DNA of 64,000 nt. It comes from Aspidapion aeneum. Lineage: Eukaryota > Arthropoda > Insecta > Coleoptera > Brentidae. The position numbers and the translations under genes are program-made. The stretch spans positions 42,674,409 to 42,738,408 of the forward strand of contig OY755045.1 in the NCBI GenBank assembly GCA_963576565.1, in the 5' to 3' direction. Of this stretch, positions 43,556 through 55,499 are shown in pieces. The notes beneath the pieces are model-generated. The model was given only the letters and a program-made list of their open reading frames with translations. It did no database searches and was not told the origin of the DNA. The number at the start of each line of letters is the position of its first letter. Within the stretch, counting starts at the first letter, position 1.

Positions 43556-44190
43556 ACCTATAATTTAATAAAAATCTAATTTAATTTAAATTCAGTACTA
43601 TTTCTCTTGTTGGTAAAATATAAATTTTGGATAAATTGTATAATTGACTCGATGGGTTAGCAGCAAAATTGTGTATAATTTTGGAAAATGCATTGTGCTG
43701 CAGGCCTGTCACAACGAAATGTTAAAATAAAAAAAACGTTTTTTTTTTAATTCTCTGAAAGTTACTTATTTGAACAGATAATATTCTGTTCAAGCTGCAT
43801 TCATATCTACAGGGATTTTCGAAATATGAAGCTAAATCTAAAAATTGTTAGTTTTTTTTGAAAATTTGATATTTTGTTAGTTTTTTCTAGGCGTTCTAAT
43901 TTTTTTAAAAACCGTTTCCAGAATCATGAAGTTACTTTTATCTCGGACACCCTGTAGAGTGAGAGGCCCAGAATCTTTATTGTTCAAATATTTTAATCAA
44001 ATTTTGTTAAAAACTAAAGTGACCCTATCGAGTTTGAGGTTTTGAGGGATTAGGTAAATTGGATGGCGCAAAGATAGAGGCTTTGTGCTTAAAACAAAGC
44101 GTTGCCACGTTTACCGTATACTTTTTCCTCGAATTTTTATGGACGTCAAATATGCTAAATTGCACAGGGGCTTTTGTAGTTGAATTCAAA
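43548..44190. repeat. Repeat I, copy 2
   Basis: Counterpart of 41575-42330. The plus frame starting at 44059 (ATGGATGGCGCAAAG without confirmed function) also runs into unrelated downstream sequence, so I do not call it a gene. Confidence 0.78.
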
Positions 44191-44279
44191 AGTTTTTTAA
44201 GTTACAAATATAAACAAAATATAATAAGACATGTTTGCGGTTTTGATAATTATACACTTTATCATAACAAAAACATTCC

Positions 44280-44605
44280 ATATGAAAAAAAGCTAAGTAC
44301 ACGAAAATGGTATTCTGTAAAAAGAATTGAGATAAAAGTAAAGCCAAGGTCTCCAATACAAATTTCAAAATGAAATGTTTTTTTTTAACTTTGCTATTAC
44401 AGCCAAACTTTTTTATGTTCAAGTTAGCACTGTGCCTAGAAGTCATTTACATCCATAATAGCCAAGTTTAGAAAAACATTCCCAAACTAGTAAGAACCTT
44501 TCATTTTAAAATTTGTGTTGGAGAACTTGGATTTACTTTTATCTCAATTCTTTTTATGGAATAACATCGTGTACTTGGCTTTTTTTACATGAAATGTTTT
44601 TTTTT
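44280..44605. mobile_element. Foldback repeat (~325 bp)
   Basis: 'aaagaattgagataaaagta' (44322) pairs with 'tacttttatctcaattcttt' (44529). Flanking words 'gctaagtacacga' and 'tcgtgtacttggc' also pair, giving arms of about 95 bp around a ~120-bp spacer. Confidence 0.75.
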
Positions 44606-44689
44606 AAGATTTCACTCCTTTTTTAAAGGATTTGGATAATATTTAAGTTTTAAAGTAGTAAAATATACGGAATGTTGTTCAAAACTTTT

Positions 44690-44940
44690 GCAATGCCTTT
44701 TTTTCCTATGGTTTTATCATAGTTCCTATCAGTCTGTCAAAGCTCAGCTCTCTAGCGTTTCTGGAAGTGGGCAATGTTACTTTTACATAATTTTACCTGT
44801 ATAGACGAGGAGAGTAAATTAGAATTTCGGGGTTTTTTGTGATTTTTTCCAAAGGTTTGGTCATAATTTCTATCAGTCTGCCAAATTTCAGCTTTGTAGC
44901 ATGTGTGATAAAAAATATTAGGCAAAAATGTCATTTTCAA
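44690..44940. repeat. Diverged tandem pair (~165 bp period)
   Basis: 'cctatcagtctgtcaaagctcagct' and 'tctatcagtctgccaaatttcagct' style starts at about 44726 and 44870, each followed by a 'ggcaa(t/aaat)gt' motif. Function unknown. Confidence 0.5.
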
Positions 44941-45836
44941 AAATTATCGGTTTTTGGTTGCCACTATCTCAAAATCTGTTAGACTTAAAGGTCAGGGTAG
45001 CACACCCATTTTGTAGGGATTTTAATTTTAACTTTTAACATAACACATAACATTTTTTTGGTACAACGCGCCGTAATCGAGTTATAGGCGAGAAACTAAA
45101 AAATTGCACCTTTTGACCCCCCTTCGCCACTGAAGCGGGAGGGTTAGGGGTGGGGACTTTTGATATGTTAATGTCCTAAGTACCCTAAAACTATTCCCGG
45201 ATAGAAAAATTCTCCCCCCCTCCATGCACTCTACAACCCTCTCGTTGACTGGACTAATCCGTGAGTGAGTGAGTGGCAATTTCGATGATTTTTGAAATTT
45301 CGTAACTACTTTACTACTTTATGGAAGTCCGTAAACTTCGGAGGGGTTGTTAACTCTTAGATCTACGACTGTGCAAAGTTTGAGTTTTGTAGCTCATTCC
45401 GAAGTAGAGTTTTAGATATTTTAGTCGAATATGGACTGAAATGTTTCAAAGAAAGATGGTACAGCAGTTTGCGCGAACTTGGCGGGGCACTGCCGTGCCC
45501 TCAGATTTAATAATTTTAATATTTTTTTGCCAAATTCCAATCCACTATTTGGTTCTAAAAGACTTAAATCTGAGCTTCAATTTATAAGGAAATAAGCCTT
45601 AATGCACCAACAACTGCATAATCTGTTTATTGTTTTAACCAAAATCATAAAAATTAAAAAACTCGGTTTCTGTGCTTTGTTCTAACAGCCTGTAAAGTAT
45701 ATTTTTTGCATGTTAAGTTTAAAAAAAAATATTACTAGTGGAACAGCTTTTAACCAAGTTTTATTTAAAAACGAAAGTTTTAGGTCGGTTTGTATGTTTT
45801 TTACATTCTCTTAAGAAAGGTATGAAAATGGAGCAG

Positions 45837-45930
45837 TGTTCTCAGGAGTACCATAAGGACGAAACAGTGAACTGTCATCACTTATTAGGTATCCCTTAGA
45901 TCTTGGACCCCAAGGCCCCGTGAGGTTACG
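45837..45930. repeat. Repeat P, copy 1
   Basis: 'taccataaggacgaaacagt', 'agatcttgga' and '(g)tgaggtta' words match 46303-46395 in order, 466 bp away. Confidence 0.7.
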
Positions 45931-46302
45931 TTTTCCAGCTACCCACGGAAAGATACGAGAGAAACAAAAACCCTTATTTAACTTACAAGTACTAAAATTT
46001 ACGTTTGCTAGTATTTGGCTTTAAACTCCGCTGACTGACGCCGGCGTCTTAAAGGCGGAAAAACGCAATCAACGTTAATCTGACTTAAAAGACAATGTAT
46101 GTCGTAGGTCACGTAAATTCTCTCTTTCAATCGTTATTTTTACCGATCGATGATACAGCAGTTTATTACTTCCCTGCTACTGTTCTAGTTTCTCCCGTAT
46201 TCTGGTAGATGGCGCTTCCTGCGGAGTATACGATTTTTTTTCATACTAGAAACGTAAGATGAGAGACAAAACCGTATACTTAACAATGTCTCATCTACCA
46301 AG

Positions 46303-46395
46303 CAGTATTCTGAGGAGTTCCATAAGGACGAAACAGTTAACCGTCAACACTGATTATGGTCGATTAGATCTTGGAGCCCCATGTGGTTAAGCTAC
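46303..46395. repeat. Repeat P, copy 2
   Basis: Direct repeat of 45837-45930 ('tccataaggacgaaacagtt', 'tagatcttggagcccca'). The sequence between the copies has no feature that I recognise. Confidence 0.7.
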
Positions 46396-46917
46396 TAAAC
46401 TTTCTTGTAAAATAAGCAAAATATAAACGGTAAAATTACGATAGTTTCAAGGAGAATTATACCTATTAAAAAAAAATTACTCAACATTAAGCGATTCCCA
46501 TTTAATACTATCGGAAATTGGACACACTGTATGAGTAAATTACCATACGAGTATAATGTGTAATTATTGTTGGTTTTGTAATATACTTTTAATACACCTG
46601 AATCACGTGTAATTCTTAGAATTTTTTGTAATTTTCATAATTGTGATATTGTTTATTTTGTTTGCCACCCACAAGTAAAATAGTTTGTATCTGATTAACC
46701 TTTAATTTCTTTTGTTCTGTTATTTTATTCTGATAATAGAGTATTGTTCATCATATCATTCATTAGGTAGGCGTTATTTTGCATTATAATTATATATTTC
46801 GCGTTATCGTTATACCAAGGATAAAGTATTATGACGACCAAAAACCGAACTCCCGAAGTAAGATGAGCTCTTTACGAGGGGTATTTTTTATATTTTAAGA
46901 CACTAATTATGCAACAA

Positions 46918-47536
46918 TGAAAGACTTAAGACAGGGATGCTGTATCTCTTCAACTCTTTAAAATATATATATAGCAAGCAGTAGCTCTAAAAACTGGAAA
47001 CGTAAATTACACGGAATAGGAATACAACTTAACGATATATTTACCATATACACACTACAGTTTGCTGATGTTCAAGTAATTGTAGCTAATGATAAAGGAG
47101 ACATAGAGTATATGATGAGAAAGTTAACGAAAGAATACCAAACGTGGGGGTTAAAAATGAACGTGGACAAGACACAATACTTATGTATTGGAAACGAATC
47201 AAGTGACTTAGAACTGGACAATGGAAAAACAATATCTCCATGCAATGGACAAGTACAAAAGAAAAATGGAAAGTGTCGAAATGGATGCAATCAGTTGTAC
47301 GGCCATGTACAACGGCTGAACGAAGAAATATTACCAAAACAGGTCCTAGAATGGCAACCAATAGGGCGCAGAAAAAGAGGGCGTCCTAAACTGGAATGGC
47401 AACAGTCATCGAAGAAATGCCATGCAACAGTCAATCGAAAGATCAATGAGTCAAAAAAACCTGACAGAAAATGATTGTCAAAATCGAAGGAGGTGGAGAA
47501 TCGGCATCGGAAAACGTAGAAAAATGTTCTAAACCG
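46918..47536 (+). pseudogene. RTE-type LINE relic with internal deletion
   Basis: Plus-strand frames give DLRQGCCISSTL (RT motif before the palm), FADVQVIVAN (the FADD box mutated to FADV), MMRKLTKEYQTWGLKMNVDK (from 47112), then a jump to LYGHVQRLNEEILPKQVLEW and GRRKRGRPKLEWQ, and in another frame RRWRIGIGKRRK. All match the intact RTE ORF at 55772-58429 in order. About 90-100 codons between the thumb and the HVQR box are missing. The lost catalytic aspartate, stops and frameshifts make it dead. Confidence 0.9.
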
Positions 47537-47759
47537 ACATAGTAGTAGTATAATTTCCTTCGAAAGTTGTAAAAAATTATAGCCCAAAAATGTTCTCGGT
47601 TTAATTCGATTTTTCGTTGACTTAAAAAATTCACTGTAGCTATAAAACTATATGTATCGCAGTGACATTTTAAATTTAAGTTTAAAATTTAAAGTTAAAA
47701 TGAAGGTTAAGTTTTAGTAACGACATTCGATCAGTTCGGATTATCCATAAATTACTGTA

Positions 47760-48402
47760 CAGTGAAACCTCCTATAAGCGGACACTCACGGTTTGGTCGA
47801 TTTTGTCCGCTTATTGGAGGTGTCCGCTTATGAAAGGGAACTGCGAAATTTTAATTTATATTTATTAAAAATTTCCGCTGCTTGAGTCTTTCCGATATTA
47901 CATTTTTCAGCCACCTTTCGTGCTGATAGATGTTCCTTCTCCGAAACGTTAACAACTTCCATTTTTTTACGCAAACTAAGAAGTTTTTTACCAGGCGCCA
48001 TTTGAAAGAGATCTATTACTACCCAACTGAACAATAAAAATAAAACACAGTAGTCCCGCCGGGTAAAATATGTTGTAAATACGACAGAAGTATTTAGTCT
48101 CCGCATTAAACCGGAAAGAGGTAATTTCGCGGCTGCAGAGTGCGTTGTTGCCGACATACTACATAATATTTATGCTCATGTCGTGCAGCGGTCCGTCCCG
48201 CTGTCAGAGGTTCGCGTCCGGTTAAGGGAGGTTTCAGATTTTTTTAACCAAAAAAAATTGTCCGCGTCCAGTTATTAGAGTGTCTGGTTATAGGAGTGAA
48301 TTTTTCATGTAAAGAAATAGGGAAAAGCTTGGTTCTAACAAATTTGTCCGCCTAAAGGGAGTGTCCGCTTATTAGAGGTGTCTGCAAGGAGAGGTTTCAC
48401 TG
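47760..48402 (-). mobile_element. pogo/Tigger-type element (643 bp), TA duplication
   Basis: Ends CAGTGAAACCTCCTATAAGC and, inverted, CAGTGAAACCTCTCCTTGCA. 'gtccgcttat' repeats lie subterminally on both sides (47807, 47822, 48363). TA at 47758-47759 and 48403-48404. Encodes only the N-terminal DNA-binding part of a transposase, so it is internally deleted. Confidence 0.9.
47828..48001 (-). pseudogene. pogo/Tigger transposase N-terminal HTH (CENP-B-N/psq-like)
   Basis: From the ATG at 48001: MAPGKKLLSLRKKMEVVNVS, then EKEHLSARKVAEKCNIGKTQ and AAEIFNKYKLKF before a stop. The pattern 'L-S-x-x-x-K-x-E-V-V', then 'S-x-R-K-V-A-E-K-x-x-I-x-K-T-Q', then 'I-x-x-N-K' is the CENP-B N-terminal/psq HTH that binds the TIRs in pogo and Tigger transposases. 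The second HTH, DDE catalytic domain and C-terminus are absent. The ORF can be extended upstream to 48157, but that part has no family resemblance, so I take 48001 as the start. Confidence 0.85.
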
Positions 48403-48718
48403 TATATCAGAAGATTGTTTTGGCAAAAATTAAAAAATAATTCTCTTGACAGTATATTTAGCTATAACTGTTAGAACATTGACCTGATAGGCAAAGATAA
48501 ACGAATGTTTAAAAATTGTTATTAAATATTTGCTGGCTATCGTTTTTAATCAGCCATAACCATAAAAGCACAAATAGACTTCCAGGAACATTGTGATAAA
48601 AGTATGGTTGACTAAAATTTCTAAGGTATGTTTGTTTTAGTAAGCGATTGCGACATGACATATTAACTTTCCACACGTCATCTTTTATTATATCGAGGTC
48701 AAAGTCTCTAAATGCTTA

Positions 48719-49684
48719 GCTTGCAAAAGGTGGTGTAGTCGCGATTTTGACATGTTGTTCACATTGGAAAAAAACAAATTTGAGTTTTCGACCTTGGGGG
48801 AGCCGCCTCCCCATCCGCCGTATTGGATTTAGTGTGCTCAAAAAGGGTTTTTTTTTAATTACTTGGTCCCTGTACATTTTAGAAAAATATGCTTTAGACA
48901 AAAGTTGAAAACAATAAAACTTCCTAGAAAAGCGCTTTTACACAACCTTCTGATACGTCGTTTGTAAGGGCATTTTATTTTCTGAAAAAGGTGTTTTAAC
49001 ATTTGCTTAGTTTTTTTGAAAACCGAATAAAACCTAAAAAAACATTTTTTTTCGTGATCTTAAAAAATAACTCCAATTTATGAATGCCAATTAAGTGCTA
49101 ACCATGGACTAGGCGCACTTCGGCGATACATCGTTTAAAAGATAATTTAATTTTCTATAATAAAGTTGATTACACACTTTCTGTAAAATACTTACCTTTT
49201 GAGAAAATTACATAAAATACATAGGAAACGAGTATATTGTTAACACGTCAGGATTCGTATCTCAGCAAGGGTACTACCCAGAGAAATCAGTGATATCTCA
49301 TTTTATGGACTATTAGTTGGTCTTTATTTTATATTATTACAGATTTTCTCAAAAATAAGCAGTTTTGAAGTTCAAGCCACTAAACAAAAAAATTGGTTCA
49401 TATATCCAAAATGGTGGCGAAATGCTTAGCGTCATAACTTAAAAACCATTTGTCTCACAAAGAAACGTGTGTTTTTGTAGGAAATTTCATTGTCTTCAAC
49501 TTTTGTCTTTTTTTACTAAAATGTACAGGGACCAAGTAATTAAAAAAAAACCTTTTCATGCACACTAAATCCAAGATGACGGGGGAAGCCGGCCCCCCGC
49601 AAGGTCGGAAACTCAATTTTTTTTTATAGGACTCCAATGTAAACAACATATGTCAAAATCGCCACTACACCACCTTTTGCAAGC
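48719..49684. mobile_element. Foldback element Q (~966 bp) with ~200-bp arms
   Basis: Left arm 'gcttgcaaaaggtggtgtag', 'cgcgattttgacat', 'taattacttggtccctgtac' and 'acaaaagttgaaaacaat' (48719-48917) recur inverted at 49684-49485 ('gtacagggaccaagtaatta', 'ccaccttttgcaagc'). The ~570-bp interior is non-coding. Flanking target duplication not identified. Confidence 0.87.
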
Positions 49685-49884
49685 GGGGGGTCTTTTCTTT
49701 GCTCTAATGACTGGCCTATTTGAAATTTTTCCCAGTGAGTTAATTCATCTGAATTCAACGAAAACAAGTACATTTGGTAGACCATCTTTCAGATTTTAAT
49801 GATTTTTGAAATTCATTATTCGTATAAAAGGGTTGAATGAAACATCGACATCCCCGAGGAAAAAGTCGAAATTCGAAAATGGCT

Positions 49885-49952
49885 TCCCCAGGTAACGATA
49901 GTTATGTCCCCAGGTAACGATAGTTATGTCCCCAAATAACGATAGGTATGTC
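49885..49952. repeat. 22-bp tandem repeat, three units
   Basis: 'ccccaggtaacgatagttat' starts at 49888 and 49910, with a third, variant unit 'ccccaaataacgataggtat' at 49932. Confidence 0.9.
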
Positions 49953-50199
49953 TTTTTTGTCGGGCGCGTTAATTTCTTTGTTTTGGTGGTGAAGTTTTTA
50001 ATAGGTAGGTGCGTTATTTTTCTAAAAATGTTAGCGACTAAAATTCCAGAACAGAGGGCTTTGCCTACGTTCATTCCTATAAAGAAAAATTCAGTCAAAT
50101 ACATATTTCAGTTATTCATCATTTCTCAGTTATAAATGCTGCTGCCAGCATTGACGTCTCTTAATATAAAAATGGACGTACAACATATACGTCATATTC

Positions 50200-51470
50200 C
50201 AATAGGGTCGGATGGGCTCAAACAAACCGGCCCTGGCAATTTTTTTTATTCGGCCCTCGCTTCGGCAAAAAAATTTTACGGTAAAGAAAACGAAGCAATA
50301 TTGTGTTATTTTTGTTCTTGATATTATGGAGGTTTTGTTATTAAATAACATGCTAATTTTAAAGGATGTAATTTGCATTTTGAGAAAAAAAACTTTATAT
50401 AAACATAATATGTATACATGTCCTAAAAATCCTAACTTGTGAGATACAAGGTGTTTAAAGACTTTCAGAAAATCTCCTTTTTTATTAAAATCTGCGATAC
50501 TGCTCTAGATATTTTTGTAAAGTTTTATATTCTGTATGCCTATATTAAACACTAAATCCCTATTAACATAATATCACATTTTTTCACAAAATGAAAACTC
50601 AAAGAAACAAATAAAAACGTACAATATCTCAACATTTAACAGCCGACTGCAAGTAATTTATTTTCGAATTTAGGTATTTGGTATCGTATTAAATAAAATT
50701 TTTAAAAAAAGTTAAAAAAACAAATAGCAGTAACTGTAGTACTGCCTTATAAACAATTAAAACTTTGAAGTCGTTTTTTTCCGAACCATACTTTCGTCAC
50801 TTGCGCCCTTTTAGCTACGGGGGGCAAAGCAGGTATGCTAATTTTTCATATGGTAACGACTTTTTTAATAATGAACTTGATACTGCAATTTTATCTATGA
50901 TCTCCTTAATTTGAATTGGACCCAATACCGATTTTTCAATCGGTTAATCGATTTCTTAGATTTTTTATGTATTTTAGCACCAAAAATGATCTTTCACAAC
51001 TAAGATATGAGAAGGGGGAGATCAGGGGGATCAATCCCCACCAAAATAGTCAACAAAGTGTGTTAAAAGAGATTTCACAACAGCAACACAAATAAGAAAA
51101 AAAATTGAACAATATTTTTATTATCAACATTTTTTTAATCTCCCGATTTTTTCATCTGGATATTGGTATATTGTAAAAAGATATTAATAAGTTAGTGCCA
51201 TTATCACATTATCTCCTTGATACATTATACTTATTTTAATATAAAAGTAACTGTAACAATCAAATCGAGTAACGCAGGCCTGGAGTTACTATATACAGAT
51301 TTTTTAAATTTAAATGTTTAATGTTTTAATTAGTTCGTTTGTCAAATATACAAAAATAAATATTAATAATTTGGAATAGGTATATCGGGCCTGCACCCCA
51401 ACTGGCCCTAAATTGTTCCGGCTTCCGGGCATTTGCCCGGTTGCCCGCCTCTCCCATCCAACCCTGACTC
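50200..51470. other. No clear feature; possible hAT-like ends
   Basis: 'agggtcggatgggctc' (50203) and the inverse 'cccatccaaccctga' (51452-51466) look like weak hAT-type inverted ends about 1.26 kb apart, but the flanks do not match as a duplication. Nothing else recognised. Confidence 0.25.
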
Positions 51471-53795
51471 CCTGTTACCTATTTACACAATGGATGGCGT
51501 TTGATGCAAACATTCAGAAATAAAGGTACGAAAAATGCACACACACCAAATTTAAAAAGATAGAGTTTTTGTCAACTGTACGCCGATGATTTGACGTAAC
51601 GAATACAAGAATAAAATAATATTCATGCGTAAAAGTATAACCAATCAGCACATTTAATTTACGGACTAGAAAAGGATAGACTTATACCCATTCATATTGC
51701 TATTTCAAATATGTTTGCATTCTGCATCGTAAGGTACCGTAGGTATTGCAATAATACGTACTATAGGGAAATAATATGCATCCCAACTAACAATTATAGT
51801 AGCTGCTACATGCTCCAAAGGCTTTCCTACTTTCTTATGGTAGAAATGTGGTGATCTCAACCAAAATTCGTTACTTTTTAGTTCTGACTACTGTTTAGTA
51901 TCACGAAAAAGTAGAAGTTTCGTAAAAACGACCCTTTAAACTACCTGATGATTGTTTCTTGATAGTCTAATCTGATAGTCTGCTCTACCACAATAGCACG
52001 TTGCCAAAGTTTTACTTTCTTTTTAGTCGTTAATTCGTAGTCACCCCGACATTTATATGTTACTTAATTACCACTACAAAGTTGGGCCTAATTGAAGTCG
52101 CAAACGGGTGTATCCGACAACTACCTTATAACTTTATATTTTACTACATAGGTTTGGGTCATCATAGTAATATCTGATGTAATAATGTAGAGAAAATTAC
52201 TTTTGAGGACAACCTAAAAGTCACAAAAACTTTGATTTTGTTTTTATGTCAATCCTTCAAAGTGGAGACTACTTCCCATTTCTACTTTAAAAACGTAAAC
52301 ATCTTAAAGTCGCCTGTTGGTCGCGACTAATGTTAACCTTACTTTTTGTGGCTCCTTAAATTATTGCGAATTTGTTATAATTTATAATCAATTAAAGCAA
52401 GTAGCGTTTATAATAAATTCTTAGCAAAGTACGACTTGTAAGCAGAATTTTAAGTTTTGACTTAAGTGCAACTAATACAAGTGGTATAAATAGATCGAAA
52501 ATGCTCCCTGGTTGTCATTGCTACGTTTTCATGCGAATTGCGTTCGGTTTAATCTTATTGGAATAAAGCCATAATAACACTATTATTGCAGTATTTTGAC
52601 AGATTTACATTGCAGGCTAATAGTTGATCTTTCAAAATTGAGATACCAAAGTCAAATACCGAACCGAACCAATACGTGTACTAGAGACCCAGAGAGAGAG
52701 ATGTCCTAAAAATTTGGTTCTGTTGTCGCGAAAAACAAATATCTAAATTTGGCAACCCTAGTTAAGTTAGATGCTAGGTCAATTTTTAGTTTTTATTGGT
52801 AGGCTTTAAGGTAGGGTTGTCAGATCTGTTTTAGGTCAAAACGGGACTAAAGTTAAAAAAGAAGCAAAAATATGGGATAAAGCAGAAAAAAAAACATAAA
52901 AATACATATGGAAAGTTTAAGAACGTTTGTGAGCCACTTATTAATAATGATGTCCGTAATATGCACTTGTACACAAGCATATGTTAAAAAATAGTTTTAT
53001 CATTTTTGTGTTGCAGTTGACTTCTTAAAATAAAACAATTCATGTGAGATAAATTGGTAAAAGTTTAAAATTTTGTGCCAAGTTTGAAAAATGGGACAAA
53101 GGACGTCCCGTTAATACCTTGTCCGCCTTGATTTTTTATTGTAACAATGACAAAAATATAACATTTTAACCTAAGCGCATTGTACAACAGCATTCCCCAA
53201 ATTATGCTGAATTGATGTACGGTACTTATATATTCAATTAAAATTTGTTTACTGCTTTAATGTAATATTTAATACCAACAATCAATTCAGCGTTGACAAA
53301 CTGTTCGAAGTTGCGATGCGATAGAAAGACCTAGTACCACACCTTCTGACACCTTCAATAAGAAACATTTTAATATTTTATGTATCTGTTCCCCAAATGA
53401 TGACTTTCTAGTCGGACAACTTTCCTAATAAGTAAAATTTATTGTAAACCATGTAGGAACTCATAAACCTTACTGATTCTAATTAGAGTTTGAAATAAAG
53501 ATTGGAAAATTTAATTGATTTTAGTATGTTTTGTGCCCATTTGAACTATACTTATTGAGTTATGGACGCGTTCCCCAAGTAATTTTTCAAGTATAAAGAG
53601 AACAAAATTAAATTAGGGACGTTTTTATTAAAAATGTTTCTGAAATGTGGAGATGAGTTTGAAGTATAACAATCTGACAATAATTTGAAAACTGTAATTT
53701 ACTACAGCTTTAACTAAAAAAATCTTCTCGAATTGAAATTCTCCACCTCCATGATTTTTACCCATATGTTTTGGTATATTATAAAAACTTTTTAA
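51471..53795. other. No recognised feature
   Basis: Long AT-rich stretch without supported coding, RNA or repeat structure. 'tttggcaaccctag' (52748) and 'gtagggttgtcaga' (52812) resemble weak hAT-type ends but do not form a defensible element. Confidence 0.45.
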
Positions 53796-53802
53796 AATTT
53801 AC

Positions 53803-53900
53803 TTTTATTTATTTATTTATTTATTGGATACTTTACAAACATCACTAATTATGGTAATAACATAAAGAGAAAAATTTTATGAAAAAAGTAAATATTTAAA
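53803..53900 (-). mobile_element. Possible LINE 3' end with (TAAA)n tail
   Basis: (TTTA)n run at 53803-53824 followed by 'ttggatactttacaaacatc'. In the minus direction this looks like a retroposon 3' end running into AAAT repeats. No coding part to confirm it. Confidence 0.35.
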
Positions 53901-54254
53901 ACTTAACCTACTGCCTACCTACAAAAGAAAAAAATATGAAATATTACATAATGCATAATGAATCGTTATTGCCAAATTAATTAAATCATAAATAATAAAA
54001 CAAACTGAGTTGAAACCTGGTTGAAACGCCATGGAAACGCAGCAACCGACGGCAAGACGACAGTACGGATTTATGTGTGTGTGTGTAAGAGAGAGCGCGA
54101 GACACAGAGTAAATTAACGACCAACGTATTTTCGATAAAAACCGCCTATTTGTGGTAAAAACAAATATTAACTTTTAAGTTAACAGGTGCTAGTGAAGTA
54201 CCACTTCTAAACAGCTCTACTGACCTATCACTTAACTACAACTCAGTTTTATCC

Positions 54255-54530
54255 CAAAAACCACCTTCACTTAGCTTCTACCACCCTCGCTTAGGTTTAG
54301 CTTCTACCATCAAAAAATCAACTACTACCACCTACCGTAGTAGAACCTAAGGGAAGGTGGAAGTACTTGATTTTTTTTGTGGTGAAAGCTAGGAGAAGTT
54401 GGTGTTAGAAGCTAAGCAAAGGTGGTAGTAGTTGGTTTTTTAGGGGTAGAATCTAAGCGAAGGTGGTAGTAGTTGGTTTTTTGTAATAGAAGCTAAGCGA
54501 AGGTGGTAGTAGTTGGTGTAGAATCTAATA
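54255..54530. repeat. Minisatellite (~41-bp unit) with an inverted first block
   Basis: Right block (about 54345-54525): repeats of 'gaagctaagc(g/a)aaggtggt' and 'agtagttggttttttag'. Left block (54255-54330) has the complementary words 'cttagcttctaccaccct' and 'aaaaaatcaactactaccac'. Together they can form a long hairpin. Confidence 0.85.
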
Positions 54531-55499
54531 ATTAAAGGTATTTTTGCTATAAACCTAAGCTGTAACTAAATAATAGATAAATAGGTAACTGTATGGCAGT
54601 GGTAGAAGCTTTTATTTATTAGTTATGATTTGTTTCGACCCTATACAATTTAGTCTGACGTGAAATAGTATAAAAAATCGTTGGTCAGTAATATCCAAGT
54701 CAGTAAAATTCGGGTCAGTATAATAGGCAGACCTCAAAAAGTGTTTTGATTTATAAACAAATAAAAAATGGCTTTCACAGTCTGACTGAACCGCAGCAAA
54801 AATCCTTTATCTATGTTCACAGTGCACGGTCTACTGTGATGGCTTTGGTCTTCTGTTTTTTACTAATCTTATTCAACCTAATCTGTGCTTCTGTTAAAAT
54901 GGCTTTTTGATGAATGATGCCACAAAACAACGAAGCCTTCAAGTTTATTATAGTGCAAATAATCTACAATCAGGTACAATCTACATAGAGAAATGATGAA
55001 GGCACGTTAACCAAAGGAAAATAGGTAAGGGAGAGAGCTATTAACCATGGGGAATACACCCTTTATATTGTCTTTCATTATTCAGAATAATGATATCTGT
55101 AGGCAAATATTTAAAATACTATATCTTCAAACACATCGCAGAAGCCCATGTATAAAAATTTTCTTTTTTTGTTACAGGATCCACATTTTCCAAGACGAGG
55201 AAACCTCTACAAATGTGAATACAGCAGATTTTGGGAAGATAGGTATACATGATAATCCGAGAACTTTTACAGAAACCTATGGCCTAGTTTGAACTAAAGA
55301 ACAAAAAAGTGTTTGAATTTAATTTGACAAAATGTTATTATTAGTACTACCTACCTACTATAAAATTAAAATAAAGAACATAAGTTTTTTCCTTACACAT
55401 TGAGCTGTGTCAGGCATCCATTATAAATGTAACCCCCCATGAGATCCACTATCCGACAAGATCCACTATCCCCACAAGATAGTGAGGGGGTTACATTCA

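Noticed and set aside
44059..44373. 104-codon plus-strand ORF
   Set aside because: Its first half lies in repeat I and its second half in a foldback repeat, so it is a chance fusion of two repeats.
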